Shown here: positions 6,378 to 6,937 of the stretch, piece after piece
How the letters are laid out: each line of letters begins with the position of its first letter
Numbering within the stretch: position 1 is the first letter of the stretch
Made by a program: the position numbers and the translations under genes
Notes under the pieces: generated by a model
Seen by the model: only the letters and a program-made list of their open reading frames with translations
Database searches by the model: none
What the model was told of the DNA's origin: nothing
Assembly: GCA_021804455.1 (NCBI GenBank)
Contig: JAJZHT010000063.1
Coordinates: 1-6,937 of the forward strand
Length of the DNA stretch: 6,937 bases
Reading direction: 5' to 3'
From: Pseudomonadota bacterium
GTDB lineage: Bacteria; Pseudomonadota; Alphaproteobacteria; Paracaedibacterales; CAIULA01

Positions 6378-6809
6378 ATGAGTCTTCCTTTCGTCAGTAT
6401 CCGTGGTGCCCGTGAGCATAACTTAAAAAATCTCAACGTTGATATTCCTCGCGACCAATTGGTGGTTATTACAGGCCTCAGCGGTTCGGGAAAGTCTTCA
6501 TTGGCCTTTGATACCCTTTATGCAGAGGGGCAGCGTCGTTACGTTGAAAGTTTATCGGCTTATGCTCGACAATTTTTGCAACTCATGCAAAAACCTGATG
6601 TTGACTCTATCGAGGGCCTTAGTCCTGCCATTTCCATTGAGCAAAAAACAACCTCAAAAAATCCCCGTTCTACCGTGGGAACGGTGACAGAACTTTACGA
6701 CTATCTAAGGTTATTATTTGCGCGCATCGGTGTTCCCCATTCTCCAACCACTGGTCTACCGATTGAGGCACAAACTGTGACGCAAATGACGAACGCCGTG
6801 CTGCGATAG
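6378..6809 (+). CDS. uvrA: UvrABC excinuclease subunit A, N-terminal fragment only (interrupted)
   Basis: UvrA is the damage-recognition ATPase of nucleotide excision repair, with two ABC modules and normally about 940-960 aa. Only 143 codons are present. They match the UvrA N-terminus: [19 protein letters not shown] at 8-26, Walker A GLSGSGKS at 33-40, [20 protein letters not shown] at 44-63, the [12 protein letters not shown] segment at 79-90 and the alphaproteobacterial-looking [15 protein letters not shown] at 123-137. The match runs to about VL (141-142), then CGA-TAG ends the frame at 6807-6809. The ABC signature, Walker B and zinc modules are all missing. Sequence after about 6800 does not resume UvrA in any frame and is much richer in GC. 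The gene may be broken in the cell or joined wrongly in the assembly. No clear Shine-Dalgarno precedes the ATG; the start is chosen because it places [15 protein letters not shown] at the family N-terminus. Confidence 0.88.
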   Translation: MSLPFVSIRGAREHNLKNLNVDIPRDQLVVITGLSGSGKSSLAFDTLYAEGQRRYVESLSAYARQFLQLMQKPDVDSIEGLSPAISIEQKTTSKNPRSTVGTVTELYDYLRLLFARIGVPHSPTTGLPIEAQTVTQMTNAVLR

Positions 6810-6937
6810 TCAGCAATCTCATGGTCGTGCCGTTAACGAGCGATAGCGCGCTCCGCGTCGCCGATGCCGCGGTCGTCATTTCCCCGACGGAAGAGAATTA
6901 TTGCGCGAAGGAATGCTACGCGTTATCGTGGAGCGTG
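6804..6937. other. GC-rich tail of unknown origin fused to uvrA
   Basis: By hand count 78 of these 134 bases are G or C (about 58%), against roughly 42-47% in two rows I counted inside the genes, and CGCG/GCGC tetramers become frequent. The + strand frame through 6806 is open from 6767 to the window end. From 6794 on it encodes [19 protein letters not shown] and more, with about 35 of 48 codons ending in G or C, as expected for a fragment of a GC-rich gene. I do not recognise the peptide. The short repeat GCGATAG occurs at 6803-6809 and 6840-6846. No terminal inverted repeat or transposase motif is visible. The boundary lies between about 6791 and 6810. Confidence 0.5.

Noticed and set aside
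6670..6879. Minus-strand open frame crossing the uvrA break
   Set aside because: Half lies antisense to clear uvrA coding sequence, and the peptide has no recognisable motif. The forward frame through 6806 fits the tail's codon bias better.

Overview
The window looks like ordinary chromosomal housekeeping DNA from an alphaproteobacterium with moderately low GC. The best guess is a lineage near the intracellular Holosporales/Rickettsiales side of the class. Three things support this: the RNase E has the alphaproteobacterial architecture (acidic insertion inside the S1 domain, Arg-rich tail, GW-type C-terminus), rpmF-plsX-fabH is a tight cluster, and codon use is A/T-leaning. The exact taxon is an inference; no rRNA or other marker is present.

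Layout, all genes on the + strand: (1) 130-2388, RNase E (rne), complete, 752 aa, behind a 129-nt leader. (2) 2361-3725, a secreted M48-family zinc metalloprotease with C-terminal TPR-like repeats (BepA-like). It starts at a TTG inside the last codons of rne. (3) 3726-4060, a 335-nt gap with no gene. It holds several inverted repeats: a GC-rich REP-like palindrome, two terminator-like structures and a weak candidate promoter. (4) 4061-6267, rpmF (ribosomal protein L32), plsX (acyl-ACP:phosphate acyltransferase) and fabH (KAS III), packed with a 3-nt gap and a 1-nt overlap. (5) 6268-6377, a short gap with an extended -10-like promoter and small repeats. (6) 6378-6809, the first 143 codons of uvrA, ended by a stop far short of full length. 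(7) About 6804-6937, a clearly GC-richer tail that does not continue UvrA in any frame and looks foreign, rearranged or chimeric.

How the genes work together: rne and the M48 protease form a translationally coupled pair (RNA turnover and envelope protein quality control). rpmF-plsX-fabH is the classic unit linking a ribosomal protein with entry into phospholipid synthesis (PlsX) and fatty acid initiation (FabH). uvrA begins a separate unit for nucleotide excision repair.

I found no convincing new multi-gene system. The points most worth checking are the abrupt break in uvrA, the RNase E degradosome-docking segments (S1 insertion and C-terminal GWL), the overlap of the GWL codons with the protease start signals, and the palindromes before rpmF.
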